Source of the DNA: an uncultured Streptococcus sp.
GTDB taxonomy: Bacteria; Bacillota; Bacilli; Lactobacillales; Streptococcaceae
DNA length: 18,484 nucleotides
Reading direction: 5' to 3'
Assembly: GCA_916048115.1 (NCBI GenBank)
Contig: CAJZGQ010000010.1
Coordinates: 1 to 18,484, forward strand
Shown piece after piece: positions 17,201-18,484 of this stretch. Below the pieces are notes generated by a model. That model was given only the letters and a program-made list of their open reading frames with translations. It had not been told where the DNA came from and ran no database searches. Made by a program: the position numbers and the translations under genes. Position 1 is the first letter of the stretch. The number at the start of each line of letters is the position of its first letter.

Positions 17201-18484
17201 CCAACAACACCTGCTAGATAGCCACCTTTATTGCCAGCAGCGTGCAGTTTCCCGATGAAGGCAACATTACTTACCTTCCCACTACCATCAATTTTATTGA
17301 TAATACCAGCTACATCGTTGTTTCCAACAACGCTTCCTGTTACTTTAACATTTTCGACAGTCGCATTATTTTTGATGACACCTGCGATTGGTGCTACTCG
17401 ATCAAATCCAGGCATATCAATGTTAACATTTTCAAGCAAGAGATTCTTAACAGTACCACCCTCGATGTTACCAAATAACGGTCTTGCAATGTTATGGATA
17501 GCAAATTTATTTCCATCCGTACTTTCCAATATTCCCTTGAAAGCATTGGTTACATAAGACTTGCCAGCTGGTTGCACATTACTTGCATTCATACTGCTAC
17601 CAAGCTTAAAGGTACCCGTCGGATTGGCTTGCATAGCTTTTACAAGTTCGTTGAAATTGTAGTAGACATCTCCTTCATGAGCTTTGGGTTTCGCAATGTA
17701 GTGGACATAGTCCTCACTAAACTGGTTGTCCGCAGTCCGTTGGATGAGATCTGGAGCTTTGGCTGTTACTTTGTATAAGGTCGCTCCATCTACCGTCACT
17801 TCTTCGATTTTATCAACGGCCAGTTTTGTGACCTTATTATCATGGGTGGTAACCTTTAAGTAATAAGGTTTCACATCTGAAGGTGTTTCTGACAAGAGGC
17901 TACGATCAGTCTCAAGACCTTGGTCATCCACGCTAATCAGACTAGTTTCCTTGATGTTTTTGACTTCAACTTTTTTAAGGTCAAGCCTTAGTGGTTCTTC
18001 CTTGAGAACTTCTTCTTCATCCCCATTTCCACGGTCATAGACCATGGTCGTTGCCAGCGTATAATCCTTGTAGTAGTCCAAGTCCACTAAGGCAGCTGCT
18101 AAATCAGCCTCTGAAAGGGCAAAAGTTTTCACAACTTGATCGCCCTTCTTCAACACCGCCTGGATGGACTTGATGGTCACACCCTCTGGTTTATCCAAAT
18201 GATAAGTAGCTTTAGCACTGTGCTTCAACTCTTCCTTATCGACCTGGGTCAAAGTCAAGGTTGGCTTGTCTAGTTCTTTGGTCCCTTTTTTAATGATCCG
18301 ATCTTGGGCTTGTTCCACAACTTCCTCAGAAATCGTAGGGGCATCTGTTGTCTTAACTCCCTTAATGGTCTTGTAGACCTTGGTGATTTTCTTCTTCCCG
18401 TTTTTACCTGCTTGAGAAACTGTTTCGCTTCCTTTTAGCAAGGTGGCATCTTGTTCGGTTACCGTCTTAAATGGAATTTCCTCA
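14203..18484 (-). CDS. M26-family zinc metalloprotease (IgA1 protease/Zmp type), C-terminal part
   Basis: The frame is open to the window edge and gives about 1,426 residues; the TTG at 18441 is only an internal leucine. Reading in, bases 18260-18484 encode a G5 domain (EEIPFKTVTEQDATLLKG opening, DRIIKKGTK end). A long linker follows, then a Gly/Asn-rich beta-helix-like region (about 17000-17600, with repeated GG-V-N-blocks). A helical region leads to the peptidase domain. The zinc motif HETTH is at 15196-15210, with a glutamate (DIEAF) 20 residues later, as in M26 peptidases. Members are streptococcal surface or secreted enzymes that cut host proteins such as IgA1; the N-terminal signal, LPxTG and repeats typical of them would lie outside the window. 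I cannot say which of IgA1 protease, ZmpB, ZmpC or ZmpD it is, or its substrate. Confidence 0.93.
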   Translation of the reverse strand, partial: EEIPFKTVTEQDATLLKGSETVSQAGKNGKKKITKVYKTIKGVKTTDAPTISEEVVEQAQDRIIKKGTKELDKPTLTLTQVDKEELKHSAKATYHLDKPEGVTIKSIQAVLKKGDQVVKTFALSEADLAAALVDLDYYKDYTLATTMVYDRGNGDEEEVLKEEPLRLDLKKVEVKNIKETSLISVDDQGLETDRSLLSETPSDVKPYYLKVTTHDNKVTKLAVDKIEEVTVDGATLYKVTAKAPDLIQRTADNQFSEDYVHYIAKPKAHEGDVYYNFNELVKAMQANPTGTFKLGSSMNASNVQPAGKSYVTNAFKGILESTDGNKFAIHNIARPLFGNIEGGTVKNLLLENVNIDMPGFDRVAPIAGVIKNNATVENVKVTGSVVGNNDVAGIINKIDGSGKVSNVAFIGKLHAAGNKGGYLAGVVGENWKGIVENAYVDAEITGNKAKAAGLVYSSQNGGNNNTLGKEGVLRNSVAKGSIELKEAVQSGGLLGTNWALGAIEDNITMMKVKTGEMVFGHSDIDADDYFTYSRTKRNYSVEGVSEGKKSFNNSRKIPSISLAEAEQKIEALGITADKFESTKPVEDKLNNLVNKDDQYKAIDGYDAARELAYRNIAKLQPFYNKEWIVDQGNKLAATSPLLTKEVLSVTAMKGNDFVTELADADHILIHYSDKTKDIFSISPKDSKVKQVKEYSVAELGKVVYTPNMVDKDRSDLISAIVETLNPVELQSDPIYTHLGRTGPNKVNAIKNLYLEESFKEVKDNLTHFVKQLVENQDHQLNTDEAAKRALIKKIDDNKAAVLLGLSYLNRYYGVKFDDVHLKQLMLFKPDFYGKNVDVLDRLIEIGSKEDYIKGTRTHDAFREVVAKSTLSGNLNDFLKYNMELFTSDRDLNDWFIKATKDNVYIVEPKTTTPEFADKKHRAYEGLNNDVHGKMILPLLNLKDAHMFLISTYNTMAYSSFEKYGKNTEAERNAFKAEIDKVAKGQQNYLDFWSRLATDKVRNQLLKSNNMVPTPVLDNQNYKGISTDRYGHTNSGKDVAPIRELYGPTDRYHVTDWRMGAVARIYGNPYKDDSVFFMVTDMISDFGLSAFTHETTHVNDRMVYLGGWRHREGTDIEAFAQGMLQTPSVSNPNGEYKALGLNMAYERPNDGNQWYNTNPNNLQSRDEIDRYMKGYNDTLMLLDYLEGEAVLDKHSKDLNNAWFKKVDKQYRGANTKNQFDKVRPLNDEEKAIALNTVDELITNNFMTNRGPGNGVYNPSDFGSAYVTVPMMTGIYGGNTSEGAPGAMSFKHNTFRIWGYYGYEKGFLGYASNKYKQESKQAGLATLGDDFVIQKISDGRFSTLEDWKKAYFNEVVTSAKNGIQAIDIDGKTYNSYEDLKRAFAEAVDKDKATLSNGSVKFDNTVALKEKIFKKLLQQTDSFKTSIFK

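Noticed and set aside
18400..18441. Start of the M26 protease gene at the TTG at 18441
   Set aside because: The frame continues upstream to the window edge and encodes the start of a G5 domain, so the TTG is internal and the gene is simply cut.

Overview
The window looks like a chromosomal segment of a viridans-group Streptococcus. The AT-rich, low-GC codon use, strong AAGGAGG-type ribosome binding sites and TG-extended -10 promoters fit this. So do the streptococcal c-a-b-delta-alpha-gamma-beta-epsilon order of the ATP synthase operon, the murA-epuA-endA block and the M26 surface protease. The mitis/parasanguinis side of the genus seems most likely, but I cannot fix the species from sequence alone. 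Every gene I can support lies on the minus strand, so transcription runs from high to low coordinates, and no gene-free stretch exceeds about 230 bases.

Right end (14203-18484): the C-terminal ~1,426 residues of a very large M26-family (IgA1 protease/ZmpB/ZmpC-type) zinc metalloprotease, cut by the window edge and closed by a strong intrinsic terminator (14165-14195). Next comes the complete eight-gene F1Fo ATP synthase operon (7634-13974: atpE, atpB, atpF, atpH, atpA, atpG, atpD, atpC). It has a candidate promoter and a cre-like element upstream, TTG start codons on atpB and atpA, an intercistronic hairpin between atpG and atpD, and a terminator after atpC.

Middle (4051-7535): a small DUF1146 membrane protein with a probable leaderless promoter; murA (first committed step of peptidoglycan synthesis) overlapping epuA; a strong hairpin terminator; endA, the membrane DNA-entry nuclease, starting only 10 bases beyond that terminator's T-tract; and a membrane-anchored matrixin-like metalloprotease with its own promoter and terminator.

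Left end (1-3946): an intact two-ATPase ABC-F protein, then a visible rearrangement, then a DUF6483-type small protein, an Rgg-family (peptide-sensing class) regulator and the N-terminal half of an MFS exporter. The rearranged stretch holds a 69-bp near-identical duplicate of the start of the rgg gene (66/69) fused to the last 36 codons of a second, diverged ABC-F gene. This is the clearest non-routine structure in the window. It suggests that a cassette carrying DUF6483 was spliced in between the ABC-F gene and rgg from a relative with a different gene order. The DUF6483-rgg-MFS group is closely spaced and may be one operon. I found no CRISPR array, insertion sequence, tRNA or rRNA.
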